Counted from the stretch's first letter, positions 34,823 through 44,641 are shown. The stretch: DNA of 47,582 nucleotides from Firmicutes bacterium UBA3738 (GCA_002372505.1 DFGY01000071.1:1-47582); one strand, 5' to 3'. Notes: generated by a model from the letters alone, not told the origin. Program-made: numbers and translations.

Positions 34823-35086
34823 TTAGCCTTTCATTATAGAATCGAATTCCTTGGCTGCTGCTTCGAACTCCGCATCATCTTCAATGTCCATAAGTTCGAA
34901 TTCGTCGTCACCTACTTCTTTATATCCGTAGATGTATGCGTCGCCTGTTCCGTCGTCCGGATCTAAGGCTATATAATCCTTACCGTTGTAATCGAAAACG
35001 CCGATGATGATACATTCCTTTTCTTCCCCATCATCAAATTCCAAAGTTATTACATCAGTTTCTTCGTTTGGTGTTCTATCTGCCAT
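34823..35086 (-). CDS. DUF1292 family protein (YrzB-like)
   Basis: The 87-residue acidic protein has the DUF1292 pattern: VITLEFDDGEEKECIIIGVFDYNGKDYIALDP, then YIYGYKEVGDDEFELMDIEDDAEFE. Members are common in Bacillota, often beside yrrK-type genes; no function is known. TAGGAGG precedes the ATG. It follows uvrC by about 78 bp. Confidence 0.9.
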   Translation of the reverse strand: MADRTPNEETDVITLEFDDGEEKECIIIGVFDYNGKDYIALDPDDGTGDAYIYGYKEVGDDEFELMDIEDDAEFEAAAKEFDSIMKG

Positions 35087-35164
35087 CGAATTATCCTCCT
35101 AAAAATTTTTTCTATAATATATCATCTGGCGCCGCCAAAATCAACATTGCCGCAAAAGTCTTTC

Positions 35165-37003
35165 CTACGAAAGTCTTTTTATTATTGCCAGGGCGTTTTT
35201 CTCTGTAATGCCCGGTACCTCCATTAATTCTCCGGGAGTTGCCTTTTTCATTTTCTCTATGCTGCCGAAGTGGGCAAGGAGGGCATTCCTTTTTACGGGA
35301 CCTATTCCTTCCACCTCGTCCAGAACCGATGTAAGCTTGCCCTTGTCCCTAAGGCCTCTGTGGTAGTCAATTGAGAACCTGTGAACCTCCTCCTGAACCG
35401 TACCCATGTATTTAAAGAGCATGGGGCGTGTCTTTAAATCCACTTCATGAAAATCTTCGCCTGTCATATATACCAGTCCTCTGGTTCTGTGATGGTCATC
35501 TTTTACCATACCCAGCACGGGAACCTTTATTTTCATTGCACTCAGCACTTCCAGTACAGCAGCAATGTGCCCTCTGCCACCGTCTATGAGCAGGGCATCC
35601 GGCATAGTTGCAAAGCCTGCATCCCCCTCTTCCATTCTCTTAAAGCGGCGGTAAATCACTTCCTTCATACTGCTGTAATCATCGGGACCGTCCACAGATT
35701 TAATTTTAAATCTGCGATAGGACTTACGGTCTTTTTTAAGGCCTTCGAAGACAACCATTCCGCCAACCGAATCGACACCGTTGGTGTTGGATATATCGTA
35801 GGCCTCCATTCTGTACTCTTCTTTAAGCTCAGCATTGTATCCTGCTTCTTCAAGAATTCCTTTGACGTCTGCAGCCAGCTTTTCCCTGCGCTCACGCTTG
35901 CTCTCCTCCCGTTCCTTTATGCCCTCTCTCATAACCTGGGCATCACGGAGAGCCAGATCCAGCACAGCCTTTTTCTCACCTCTCATGGGCACGTGAATGT
36001 CTACGTTATGATTCCACAGTCCGGCAAGATACTGTCCAAGCATTTCTTTGTCAGCTCCGGGTTCCTCTTCAAGAAGCAATTCTCCCGGTCCGTCGGTCAT
36101 CTGGCCGTAGTGCTGCCTTATGAACTCAGAAACCCTGTCTGCCGGCGAACTGTCCGGGCTGTCCATAGTGTAGGTCTCCCTTCCTATGAGCTTTCCTTCG
36201 CGGACGAAGAATGTGACGATATTCTCATCTCCTACTGCCAGTACCACATCCATATCCTTGCCTGAATTGAGAACTACTCTCTGGGTCTCGTGAAGAGATT
36301 TTGCTGAAGCGAGATAGTCACGATACCTGGCCGCATCCTCGTAATTAAGCTCCTCGGAAGCCTGGTTCATTTTATCTTTTAAATAGCTTTCGATATTTTT
36401 GCTGCGACCTTTAAGATAGTCCAGAACCAGATCTATCCTCTTCATGTAGTCCTCGTGATTGGCACTGCCGTTACAAATACCTCCGCATGCTCCAATGTGG
36501 TAATTGAGGCAAGGTCTGTGGCCGCTTTTGAATTTAACGGCGCTGCAGCGCTTAAGGTGGTATATCTCATTTAGCAAATCCACCATTTGATTTACTGAAC
36601 CCACATCGCTGTAAGGACCGAAGTATTTGTCCCCGTCCTTTTTCACTATGCGGGTCTTAACAAGCCTCGGCCACTCCTCGCTGACAGTAACCTTTATGTA
36701 TGGATAAGTTTTGTCATCCCGAAGGAGAATATTGTACTTAGGCCGGTACTGCTTAATGAGATTGCACTCTAATATGAAAGCCTCCATCTCCGTTGCGCAG
36801 CTGATGTACTCAAACTCGGCTATGTGCCCCACCATGGCTCTGACCTTGGCATCCATGTTTTTAGGAGACTGGAAATACTGCCGCACCCGGTTTTTGAGTG
36901 AGATAGCCTTCCCAACATAAATAACCTGGCCCAGTCTGTCTTTATGTATATAAACTCCCGGGCTATCCGGGAGTTTTTTTAAGTTTTCCTTTATATCGAA
37001 CAT
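35165..37003 (-). CDS. uvrC: excinuclease ABC subunit C
   Basis: The 612-residue protein is full length. It has an N-terminal GIY-YIG nuclease domain (GVYIHKDRLGQVIYVGKA), a UVR domain near 200-235 (MNQASEELNYEDAARYRD), the RNase H-like second nuclease (YDISNTNGVDSVGGMVVF, LIDGGRGH) and C-terminal helix-hairpin-helix motifs. It cuts both sides of DNA damage marked by UvrAB. The ATG overlaps the previous stop (TAAATG), so it is coupled to the carboxypeptidase gene. Confidence 0.97.
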   Translation of the reverse strand: MFDIKENLKKLPDSPGVYIHKDRLGQVIYVGKAISLKNRVRQYFQSPKNMDAKVRAMVGHIAEFEYISCATEMEAFILECNLIKQYRPKYNILLRDDKTYPYIKVTVSEEWPRLVKTRIVKKDGDKYFGPYSDVGSVNQMVDLLNEIYHLKRCSAVKFKSGHRPCLNYHIGACGGICNGSANHEDYMKRIDLVLDYLKGRSKNIESYLKDKMNQASEELNYEDAARYRDYLASAKSLHETQRVVLNSGKDMDVVLAVGDENIVTFFVREGKLIGRETYTMDSPDSSPADRVSEFIRQHYGQMTDGPGELLLEEEPGADKEMLGQYLAGLWNHNVDIHVPMRGEKKAVLDLALRDAQVMREGIKEREESKRERREKLAADVKGILEEAGYNAELKEEYRMEAYDISNTNGVDSVGGMVVFEGLKKDRKSYRRFKIKSVDGPDDYSSMKEVIYRRFKRMEEGDAGFATMPDALLIDGGRGHIAAVLEVLSAMKIKVPVLGMVKDDHHRTRGLVYMTGEDFHEVDLKTRPMLFKYMGTVQEEVHRFSIDYHRGLRDKGKLTSVLDEVEGIGPVKRNALLAHFGSIEKMKKATPGELMEVPGITEKNALAIIKRLS

Positions 37004-38332
37004 TTAAAACGGCCAGCCTCTCTGCTCTTTGTCTTTGCGCTCAGCGGCTATGCGCATAGCCATTTCTTCTCTTTCCCTCTTGCGCTCCAGAGCCCTGCGC
37101 TTCTTTACGCTCCTTACCTTCAGCGCCACTATTATAATGAAGAGCAGAATAACTGCAGCTACTCCCGCCATTATGTAGAAGGCCATATCGGAAATGTAAA
37201 GAGCTGTCCATGGACCGCCCTTCTCCACGTCCTGTGCGATTACAATTGCAGTTTCGTCCACCTTCTTACCGTCTTCGAGTATTTCTAGTGTTCCTACCTT
37301 TGTGCCCTTCTTAATTGGCGCTTCTACGTGGTCTTTAAGTTTCACTTCCGTAGTTGCAAGGGATTCGTCTCCGGATCTAGGCATGGTGATATATGCTCCG
37401 GCGGGAACCATAGTGGGAACGGAAGTGTTGTGTCCGTACTTTACTTTTATATTATCAGTCTCTTCGTTTTTCTTAACCAGCTCCAGGGTTTTGAAATTAT
37501 CGAAGCCATAGTCGAACATATCCGCCACTTCCGTAAATCTTTCAATATCACCGGAGTTTAAGGATACGCCGATAAGAGTCATTCCATCTTTCTCTGCCGC
37601 TCCCACGAAGCAGTAGCCCGAAAGAGCCATGAATCCGGTTTTAACTCCTATGACCCCATCATAATGATATTTGCCTTTTCTTAAGAGCAGGTTGGTTGTC
37701 TCAACGGGACGGGCCTTGTTCTTGTTGGTCTTGGGGACCGTGTATGTGGCCTTTCTCACTATGCTGCTGAAGGTCTCATTCTTAAGACCATAGGATGCTA
37801 TTTTTACCAGGTCCTCTGCCGTCGTGTGGTGAATAGGCTCATTGGTGAATCCGTTGGGATTAATGTAATTTGTATGCTTGCATCCGATTTCCTTTGCCTT
37901 TTTATTCATTTCCTCGGCAAAGGCTTCCACGCTTCCGGATGTTTCAATGGCAAGAGCCAGAGCCGCATCATTGGAAGAGTAAATCATAAGGGCGTTGAGC
38001 AGCTCCTCTACGGTGAGGACCTCTCCCGCCTTCAGATTGATATTGTTGCCAACGGGGAATACAGCCTCCGGCGCCACAGTTACCTTCTGATCTAACTTAA
38101 GGTGATCGAGAACCACAAGGCAGGTCATCATCTTTGTCAGGGAAGCGGGATACATTTCCTTGCTTTTATTCTTTTCGTACAGAACCTTTCCCGTCTTTAC
38201 GTCCACAAGCAAAGCGGCCTGAGCCATAAGGTCCGGCTTGTCACTGCTTCCCTCCGCAGCAAAAGCAGGCGCTGCCTCAACTGAAAGCAGCACCATAACC
38301 GTCATTATTAGAACAAGTAATCTGTTTCTCAT
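37004..38332 (-). CDS. D-alanyl-D-alanine carboxypeptidase (class A low-mass PBP)
   Basis: The 442-residue protein has a signal peptide (about 1-25, ending APAFA), the active-site SLTK (in YPASLTKMMTCL), SSN (IYSSNDAA) and KTG (IGVKTGFM). A C-terminal PBP5-like domain follows, then a membrane helix (MAGVAAVILLFIIIVAL) and a very basic tail. It trims peptidoglycan stem peptides. Most such PBPs end in an amphipathic anchor; here a true helix plus charged tail anchors it. The gene overlaps the end of serC by 4 bp and abuts uvrC. Confidence 0.95.
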   Translation of the reverse strand: MRNRLLVLIMTVMVLLSVEAAPAFAAEGSSDKPDLMAQAALLVDVKTGKVLYEKNKSKEMYPASLTKMMTCLVVLDHLKLDQKVTVAPEAVFPVGNNINLKAGEVLTVEELLNALMIYSSNDAALALAIETSGSVEAFAEEMNKKAKEIGCKHTNYINPNGFTNEPIHHTTAEDLVKIASYGLKNETFSSIVRKATYTVPKTNKNKARPVETTNLLLRKGKYHYDGVIGVKTGFMALSGYCFVGAAEKDGMTLIGVSLNSGDIERFTEVADMFDYGFDNFKTLELVKKNEETDNIKVKYGHNTSVPTMVPAGAYITMPRSGDESLATTEVKLKDHVEAPIKKGTKVGTLEILEDGKKVDETAIVIAQDVEKGGPWTALYISDMAFYIMAGVAAVILLFIIIVALKVRSVKKRRALERKREREEMAMRIAAERKDKEQRGWPF

Positions 38333-39414
38333 TTATTTTCTTCCTCGAAACGCTTCATGAAGTCCAGTAGCTTGTCGACACCCTCTTCAGGCATGGCGTT
38401 GTAAATGCTGGCGCGCATTCCACCAATGGAGCGGTGTCCGTTAAGGTTTGTCATACCCTCTTCCTTAGCTGCCGCTACGAATTTCTTATCCAGCTCATCA
38501 TTGCCTGTTACAAAGACAACGTTCATAAGGGAACGATCCTTTTCTCTTACCGGGCATGTGTAGAAATCGCTGGCATCAATGAAGCTGTAAAGCTTTTCGG
38601 CCTTTCTTACATCCTTCTCGTGGAGGGCCTTAATTCCTCCGTTTGCAAGAATGTTCTTGAAGACCTCTCCTGCCACGTAAATTGTAAAGCATGGAGGGGT
38701 GTTGTACATTGAGCCGTTATCTGCATGAGTTTTGTAATCCAGATAAACCGGGCAATCCGCCGGAGCGTTGCCAATAAAGTCTTCCCTGATTATTACTATT
38801 GTCATACCTGCCGGCGCAATATTCTTCTGGGCGCCTGCATATATGAGGGCGAACTTGCTCACATCCACCTCTTCGGAGAGAATGCAGGATGACATATCCG
38901 CAACCAGCGGAATGCCTCCTGTGTCCGGAGCCTGAGCATAGTGACTGCCGTAAATTGTATTGTTGTAGCAAATATGCACATAGTCGGCGTCAGGTCTGAA
39001 ATCCTCAGCCTTTGTCTCCGGTATATATGAGAATGTATCTTCTTCTGAAGAAGCGACTACTCTTACATCGCCGAATTTTTCCGCCTCTTTTGCTGCCTTC
39101 TTGGCCCAAGAGCCGGTAACGATGTAGTCTGCCTTCTTGTTCTTCGTCATCATGTTCAGGGGAACCATTGAGAACTGAAGGGTTCCGCCTCCCTGCAGGA
39201 ACAGTACCTTGTAGTTGTCAGGTATGTTCATAAGTGTACGCAGATTAGCCTCTGCATCATCTATTATCTTCTGGTACTCCTTGGATCTGTGGCTCATTTC
39301 CATTACGGACATTCCCGAGCCTTCATAATTCGTTAAGTTTGCCGCCACATCTTCCAGCACTTCCAGGGGAAGCATGGAAGGACCGGCGGAAAAGTTATAC
39401 ACTCTGTCTGCCAA
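38329..39414 (-). CDS. serC: phosphoserine aminotransferase
   Basis: The 361-residue PLP enzyme matches SerC: VYNFSAGPSMLP at the start, FLQGGGTLQFSMVP, the PLP Lys in YAGAQKNIAPAGM, and GHRSIGGMRASIYNAMP at the end. It converts 3-phosphohydroxypyruvate to phosphoserine. The start is TTG behind GGAGGTG. It is divergent from the serA-like gene, and both appear to use the symmetrical promoter at 39473-39513. Confidence 0.97.
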   Translation of the reverse strand: MADRVYNFSAGPSMLPLEVLEDVAANLTNYEGSGMSVMEMSHRSKEYQKIIDDAEANLRTLMNIPDNYKVLFLQGGGTLQFSMVPLNMMTKNKKADYIVTGSWAKKAAKEAEKFGDVRVVASSEEDTFSYIPETKAEDFRPDADYVHICYNNTIYGSHYAQAPDTGGIPLVADMSSCILSEEVDVSKFALIYAGAQKNIAPAGMTIVIIREDFIGNAPADCPVYLDYKTHADNGSMYNTPPCFTIYVAGEVFKNILANGGIKALHEKDVRKAEKLYSFIDASDFYTCPVREKDRSLMNVVFVTGNDELDKKFVAAAKEEGMTNLNGHRSIGGMRASIYNAMPEEGVDKLLDFMKRFEEENK

Positions 39415-39472
39415 AATTACACCTCCATATGTGCTTTCATATAAGCTTTGCTTTTTCTAAAAAGTCGGTTGA

Positions 39473-39513
39473 TATTATAACACTTTACGCCTTCATGGTA
39501 AAGTGTTATAATA
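39473..39513. promoter_or_regulatory. symmetrical divergent promoter of serC and serA
   Basis: A perfect 16-bp inverted repeat, TATTATAACACTTTAC (39473-39488) and GTAAAGTGTTATAATA (39498-39513), has a 9-base centre. Each arm holds a TATAAT -10 box for one direction, and a TTTAC -35-like sequence for the opposite direction, 17 bases away. The two promoters therefore overlap face to face. It may also be an operator. Confidence 0.75.
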
Positions 39514-39557
39514 CGCCTTGTTCGTTAAAAAATACAAAGCAAAGCAAGGTGGATGAA

Positions 39558-40727
39558 ATGTATAAAATTGCAACACTGAATAAGATTTCCCCAAAGGGAC
39601 TTAGAACTCTGACTGACAATTATCAGATTATAGACAATCCGGACGAAGCAGACGGCATAATCGTCAGAAGCGCCGACATGCACGAAATGTCTTTTTCAAA
39701 AGACCTTAAGGCTATTGCCAGAGCCGGAGCCGGCGTAAACAACATTCCCATTGAGCGCTGTGCAGACCAGGGCATAGTGGTATTTAACTCACCGGGAGCC
39801 AACGCCAACGCTGTTAAAGAGCTGGTAATTACGGGAATGCTCATGGCCAGCCGCCACGTTCCCGAAGCTTTAAAATGGACAGGCACTCTTAAAGAAGATG
39901 TAAAAAAGACAGTAGAAAAAGGCAAGAGCCAGTTTGCCGGAAACGAAATTCACGGCAAGACTCTCGGCGTAATCGGTCTTGGCGCAATTGGCGTACTGGT
40001 TGCCAACGCAGCAAGAAATTTAGGCATGAAGGTTACGGGATACGATCCATACATATCCCTTAAATCAGCCCATGAACTCTCAAACAAAATTCCTGTAACG
40101 GAGGATCTGGGTGAGCTTCTTGAGACAAGCGACTACGTAACAATTCACGTTCCCGTAACGGATCAGAACAAGGGAATGATGGATTCCCGCCGTTTCGACC
40201 AGATGAAGGACGGCGCAGTACTTCTCAACTATGCCAGAGACACTCTGGTAAACGAGGACGCCCTGCTCGAGGCACTTGAAAGCGGCAAGCTCAGTTATTA
40301 TCTGACAGACTTCCCCAACAGCACTCTCATCGGCCACGATAAAATAATCGCTACGCCTCACCTGGGCGCCAGCACCGGTGAAGCTGAAGACAACTGCGCA
40401 GAGATGGCTTCGGAAGAGCTTATGGATTATCTGGAAAAAGGAAATATTATAAATTCCGTTAACTATCCTAACTGTTCCCTGGGCGAGCTGGACCCGGATG
40501 CAAACGCAAGAATTGCTATACTCAACAGAAACATCCCAAGCATACTCGGTAAAATTACCGGAATACTTGCCGACCTGGATATTAACATCCGCAACATGAC
40601 CAACACCAGCCGCGGCGGCTACGCCTGTACATTAATAGACATTGACGGCGATGAAAATGTCAGCGCGGAAGAATTCCTTGAAACAATGGACTTCGAAGGA
40701 ATCGTCAGCATAAGGATTCTTAAATAG
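39558..40727 (+). CDS. serA: 3-phosphoglycerate dehydrogenase (SerA)
   Basis: The 389-residue enzyme has the D-2-hydroxyacid dehydrogenase fold. It carries IVRSADMHEM and ARAGAGVNNIPIERC, the NAD motif GKTLGVIGLGAIGVLVANAA, the Arg motif NYARDTLVNE and the catalytic His in TPHLGASTGEAE. A C-terminal ACT domain (about 318-389) suggests serine feedback. It makes 3-phosphohydroxypyruvate for SerC. I chose the ATG at 39558 (MYKIATLN) behind AAGGTGGATGA; the longer frame overlaps serC. SerB is not in the window. Confidence 0.95.
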   Translation: MYKIATLNKISPKGLRTLTDNYQIIDNPDEADGIIVRSADMHEMSFSKDLKAIARAGAGVNNIPIERCADQGIVVFNSPGANANAVKELVITGMLMASRHVPEALKWTGTLKEDVKKTVEKGKSQFAGNEIHGKTLGVIGLGAIGVLVANAARNLGMKVTGYDPYISLKSAHELSNKIPVTEDLGELLETSDYVTIHVPVTDQNKGMMDSRRFDQMKDGAVLLNYARDTLVNEDALLEALESGKLSYYLTDFPNSTLIGHDKIIATPHLGASTGEAEDNCAEMASEELMDYLEKGNIINSVNYPNCSLGELDPDANARIAILNRNIPSILGKITGILADLDINIRNMTNTSRGGYACTLIDIDGDENVSAEEFLETMDFEGIVSIRILK

Positions 40728-40739
40728 CAAAAGAAATAA

Positions 40740-41543
40740 TTACTTTTTCGTGTCGGCCCAGACCTTGTTGAACAACATTCCCAGACAGAAGACCCACGCC
40801 AGGAAGAAGAACCAGAACATGAGGGCCACGATGGTTGCAAGAGATCCATATATAATATCGTAGTCTGCAACCGAAGATGTATACTTTGAATAAAGATATG
40901 TAACCATTAATAATCCCACTGCCGCAAATATGGTGCCTGGGATTATTTCTCTTACTTTAACTTTCTTTTCCGGCAGAGTGTAGTAGTACACTCCGATAAC
41001 AAAGAGGAACAGCACCAATGCTATGGGCCATCTGAGCAGCAGCCAGACCTCCGGCTTGTTTGTTATGAGGGTAAATATTTTGCCGCCGTAGGACATGAAT
41101 ACCAATGCGGCAATAATGGTCAGAATCGTAAGGAAAATGTTAATGACCGCCCTGAATCTTTCATGCCAGTAACCCGTCCCTGTGGACCAGCCTTCGGAGA
41201 ACATGAAGTTGTTGATTCTCATCATGGAAAACTGAGCCCGGGATGCGGACCATAAAGCGATTAATATATATATTACATTCGTAAATCCGCCGGACTTATA
41301 TGTCAGCAGTCCTTTCAGAGTGGTTCCAAGGGTACCTTCGGCATTCTCAAGCACCCAGCCTATTGCCTCATGAAGGGTCGTACCCAGCACTGCACCGAGT
41401 ATCTGTGAAATGAGCAGCACCGTGGGGACTAAAGACAGCATGAGATAAAAAGCAATCTGCGCTGCCATACCCTGATAGTAAGGATCGTTCAGCTGCTGGA
41501 ATCCCAGGGAAACCATTTGGCGGAATCTACTTTTCCTCTTCAT
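40740..41543 (-). CDS. YihY/BrkB family membrane protein
   Basis: The 267-residue protein has about six hydrophobic segments and the YihY-type layout, with PYYQGMAAQIAFYLMLSLVPTVLLI near the start and YGSLATIVALMFWFFFLAWVFCLG near the end. The family was once called RNase BN by mistake; its true function is unknown. It overlaps rdgB by 17 bp and ends 12 bp from the convergent serA. Confidence 0.9.
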   Translation of the reverse strand: MKRKSRFRQMVSLGFQQLNDPYYQGMAAQIAFYLMLSLVPTVLLISQILGAVLGTTLHEAIGWVLENAEGTLGTTLKGLLTYKSGGFTNVIYILIALWSASRAQFSMMRINNFMFSEGWSTGTGYWHERFRAVINIFLTILTIIAALVFMSYGGKIFTLITNKPEVWLLLRWPIALVLFLFVIGVYYYTLPEKKVKVREIIPGTIFAAVGLLMVTYLYSKYTSSVADYDIIYGSLATIVALMFWFFFLAWVFCLGMLFNKVWADTKK

Positions 41544-42147
41544 AACCCGCTAAATCCTCTTCCTTAAGCAATTCTCTCAGCTTTCTCAGTGCGTTGGCCC
41601 TGTGGCTTATGGCGTTCTTCTCTTCAGGTTCGAACTGGCCAAAGGTTCTTTCATGGCCACATGGAACAAAAAGTGGATCGTAACCGAAGCCGCCTTCGCC
41701 CCTTGGTTCAAGGACGATATGTCCCTCAACTGTGCCTCTGGCCTGAAGCAGTCTTCCATCGGGAAAGACCATGGTTATAACTGAAACAAATCTGGCACTT
41801 CTCTCACTTTCAGGAAACTTCCCCACGTTGGCTATGAGCTTTTCGTTGTTGGCCTTATCGTCTCCATCCACACCTGCATAGCGCGCGGATAAAACACCGG
41901 GCGCACCGCCCAGACAGTCAACCTCCAACCCTGAATCGTCAGCAATGGTTATTTCCCCGCAAAGCTTCATTATGGCCTCGGCCTTTATTCTTGAATTCTC
42001 TTCAAAGGTAATGCCCGTTTCTTCCACTTCCACATAGGGCACTCCGGCATCGTCACGGGAAATGACCCTCATGCCGAACTCCGATGTAATGGCCTCTATT
42101 TCGCGAATCTTTCCTTTATTCTTTGTAGCCGCTACTATACGTTTCAT
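41527..42147 (-). CDS. rdgB: XTP/dITP pyrophosphatase (RdgB/Ham1)
   Basis: The 206-residue enzyme has the Ham1 signatures: IVAATKNKGKIREIE at the start, ADDSGLEVDCLGGAPGVLSARYAG in the middle and GEGGFGYDPLFVPCGHERTFGQ, ending KNAISHRANAL. It removes deaminated purine nucleotides (dITP, XTP) from the pool. It is 4 bp from the 5'-nucleotidase gene and overlaps yihY, so the three form an operon. Confidence 0.97.
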   Translation of the reverse strand: MKRIVAATKNKGKIREIEAITSEFGMRVISRDDAGVPYVEVEETGITFEENSRIKAEAIMKLCGEITIADDSGLEVDCLGGAPGVLSARYAGVDGDDKANNEKLIANVGKFPESERSARFVSVITMVFPDGRLLQARGTVEGHIVLEPRGEGGFGYDPLFVPCGHERTFGQFEPEEKNAISHRANALRKLRELLKEEDLAGYEEEK

Positions 42148-42151
42148 TATA

Positions 42152-44572
42152 CTAATACCTGTTACGCTTTCCTTTGCTTATTCCCATTCTCTTCGACTTA
42201 AATATTGAACGTCTCTGTCTTCTTCCCTCGCCGAACATAGCCTTTTCGTAGCCGCGTCTTTGATATCTTCTCTTCCTTATGTACAGTATGATTCCTATAA
42301 GTATTACTATGGGAATCATAATCAGAGCTGCGAGAATGACTCCGTAGTTGTTCGGCTGCTTGACTATTGCCCAGGGCGCAAGACTGGTCTCGTCTCTCAC
42401 TCTGCCATCGGATCCTTCGTACTTTGCAGGTATTTCCCCGTCTTCGAAGGAGTCAATGTACTGAGCCAGGGCGTACCACTCTTTTACCTCTTTATCCTTA
42501 TGCTTCACAATATGTTTTGCGAAGTCCTTTATTTCATTACCATCCCTGTCCTTAAGTATTATGGATAAAAGGCCCTTGGATCTTTTATCTATCGTCTCAA
42601 GGGTGTTGCAGGCTTTTAAACCAACGACGACACGGTACAGTTTACTATTGTCTATACTTTCTCTTTTGTCCCCGTCCACAAGCTCAATATCTACGGCTCT
42701 GTTGAGATAAAGACGTCTGTCGTTAAATCCGTAGCTCATGCCGCTGACGTTCAGTATTGCCGACAGCGTACTCTTGGCAATGCTGGCATCAATTTCAGCC
42801 ACACGCTTTAGCTCTTTGCCCGTAATATATCCGGTGACCAGAGGATAACCGGCCTTGCCGTCCTCGCCCATGCCCATTGAGCATACGGTGAACAATTCAG
42901 ATGCGGTCACCTTTCCTTTGCCGATGGTACCGTGAATGGAGTTTGAAGGCACAATGGCTACATCCACCTTTTCGTATTTATCTCCCTCAGCCTCTTTGAC
43001 TGCGTGAATGAAGGAGTCCGCAACAATGTTTCCAAGATTGTTGTCTTCACGATCCTCTTCAAACTTTTCAAGAGTCGGGAATTTATAATTGTTGTCGGCA
43101 ATTTTTTCTCCATAGGTGAAGCCGTACTTGCTGAAATATTTCTCGTTAATCTTGTCCTTGTAGCTATTTACTTCGGTCTGGGTCTCGCCGTCTTTCTCTA
43201 CGGATTTGTTAAGATTGTACATTCTGTATCTCTTAAGGCCATATCCTTCGTCCTGCTTTTTCAGCACCAGATTGCCCACATGTTCGGTGTACTGGCCTGC
43301 AGCCACGATGTAAGTATCATTAACCACTACCGGTCTTTTGAGAACTGTGTTTGCATGTCCGCTGACTATTACGTCAATGTCCGAAACCTCTTCGGCAAGT
43401 CTCGCATCCTCGGAACTATCGCCTTCTTCTTCTGTGTATCCGGAATGGGACAGGCACACAATCATGTCCGCCTCGTCATTCCTCTTTATTTCTTCCACAA
43501 TCTCCTCTGCACGCTTTATGGGATCTCTCCATTTAATACCTGCATAAGGGGACTGACCCTGGGCTTCTTCCCCCACAAGTCCGAAAACAGCGACCTTTAC
43601 GCCGTTCTTCTCAACAACCGTATAGTCGCTGACGCCGTATTTGTCCATGGCCTTTTTCAGCTTCTTTGCCTCTTTTGACAGTTCCTTATCTGCCAGAGTG
43701 GCCTGCCAGTCAATGTTTCCAACAACAAGAGACGGCATTACCTGATCGTATGTAGTGAGAGTAACGTATCTTCTGGTCTTTTCGTCCATCTCTCTTTTTT
43801 CAGTCTTCTCTATTTCTCTGGCCTTCTCGGCAGTATTAAGCATGTTCGCCGTACCATCGGGGCCATAGTCAAAATCGTGATTTCCGAAGGCCACTACGTC
43901 GTAATCAAGCTGACCCATCATTTTAAGCTCCGAAGCCTCGGTTCTGAATATAGTCTGGAATGCTGTACCCATGGAAAAATCACCGGCATCGAAAACAAAT
44001 GACTCAGGATAATCTTCCTTTATTTTATCTATCTGAGTCTTAAGCCTCGGGAAGCCGCCCACTCCATCTATGCCGTCAAGATGGGAATGGATATCGCTTG
44101 TGAATATAAATGAAACTTCGCTCTTTTTCTGGGTAGTCTTTTTCTTCTTGGTTACAGCCTCTTTGCTATTATTCGTAGTATCGTTACCCGTACTCCGCTC
44201 ATCGTTTCTGTTATTGTTGTTATTCCTATCGTTATTATTGTCGTTATCGCTGTTGTTGTTACTATTGTTGTTGCTATTGTTGTTATTGCCGCCACCGGAA
44301 TTACTCTGATTTTGCGTACCGCCGGAATTGCTTTGATCTTGAGTGCCGCCGGAATTGCCGGAACCACCTTCGTTGCCGCCTGTATTTTGCTGCTGACTTT
44401 CCTGGGAATTGGTGCCTCCATTGCCACCGGTCTCCCCCTGGTTATTCGGCTGCTGCTCAGTCTGCTGCTGGCCGCCGTTCTGGTTTTCCTCACCCTCGGC
44501 AAAAACACCCATAGGCATAGCCAGGGAAACAACAAGCAATATAGTCAACAAAAGAGTACATATTCTCTTCAT
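42152..44572 (-). CDS. surface 5'-nucleotidase/metallophosphatase with low-complexity N-terminal region
   Basis: The 806-residue protein has a signal peptide (1-25), then about 120 residues rich in Asn, Gln, Gly and Ser (about 27-150). A metallophosphatase domain follows (FIFTSDIHSH, DAGDFSMG, AFGNHDFDYG, CLSHSG, SGHANT), then a 5'-nucleotidase C-terminal domain with IVPSNSIHGTIGKGKVT. Near the end is a membrane helix (VILAALIMIPIVILIGIILYI) with a highly basic tail. It should hydrolyse nucleotides outside the cell while tethered to the membrane. It heads the operon with rdgB and yihY. Confidence 0.93.
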   Translation of the reverse strand: MKRICTLLLTILLVVSLAMPMGVFAEGEENQNGGQQQTEQQPNNQGETGGNGGTNSQESQQQNTGGNEGGSGNSGGTQDQSNSGGTQNQSNSGGGNNNNSNNNSNNNSDNDNNNDRNNNNNRNDERSTGNDTTNNSKEAVTKKKKTTQKKSEVSFIFTSDIHSHLDGIDGVGGFPRLKTQIDKIKEDYPESFVFDAGDFSMGTAFQTIFRTEASELKMMGQLDYDVVAFGNHDFDYGPDGTANMLNTAEKAREIEKTEKREMDEKTRRYVTLTTYDQVMPSLVVGNIDWQATLADKELSKEAKKLKKAMDKYGVSDYTVVEKNGVKVAVFGLVGEEAQGQSPYAGIKWRDPIKRAEEIVEEIKRNDEADMIVCLSHSGYTEEEGDSSEDARLAEEVSDIDVIVSGHANTVLKRPVVVNDTYIVAAGQYTEHVGNLVLKKQDEGYGLKRYRMYNLNKSVEKDGETQTEVNSYKDKINEKYFSKYGFTYGEKIADNNYKFPTLEKFEEDREDNNLGNIVADSFIHAVKEAEGDKYEKVDVAIVPSNSIHGTIGKGKVTASELFTVCSMGMGEDGKAGYPLVTGYITGKELKRVAEIDASIAKSTLSAILNVSGMSYGFNDRRLYLNRAVDIELVDGDKRESIDNSKLYRVVVGLKACNTLETIDKRSKGLLSIILKDRDGNEIKDFAKHIVKHKDKEVKEWYALAQYIDSFEDGEIPAKYEGSDGRVRDETSLAPWAIVKQPNNYGVILAALIMIPIVILIGIILYIRKRRYQRRGYEKAMFGEGRRQRRSIFKSKRMGISKGKRNRY

Positions 44573-44641
44573 AAATTACCTCTTAATCTACCAAAAATAT
44601 AACTATGGAATTATACCACAAACCCAACCCACATTCCACAC

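Noticed and set aside
35447..36265. A 272-codon plus-strand frame
   Set aside because: It lies wholly antisense to uvrC, which has full family motifs; the other strand shows no domain.
39339..39557. N-terminal extension of SerA
   Set aside because: The extra frame overlaps serC and the divergent promoter; the ATG at 39558 has a ribosome site and the normal family N-terminus.
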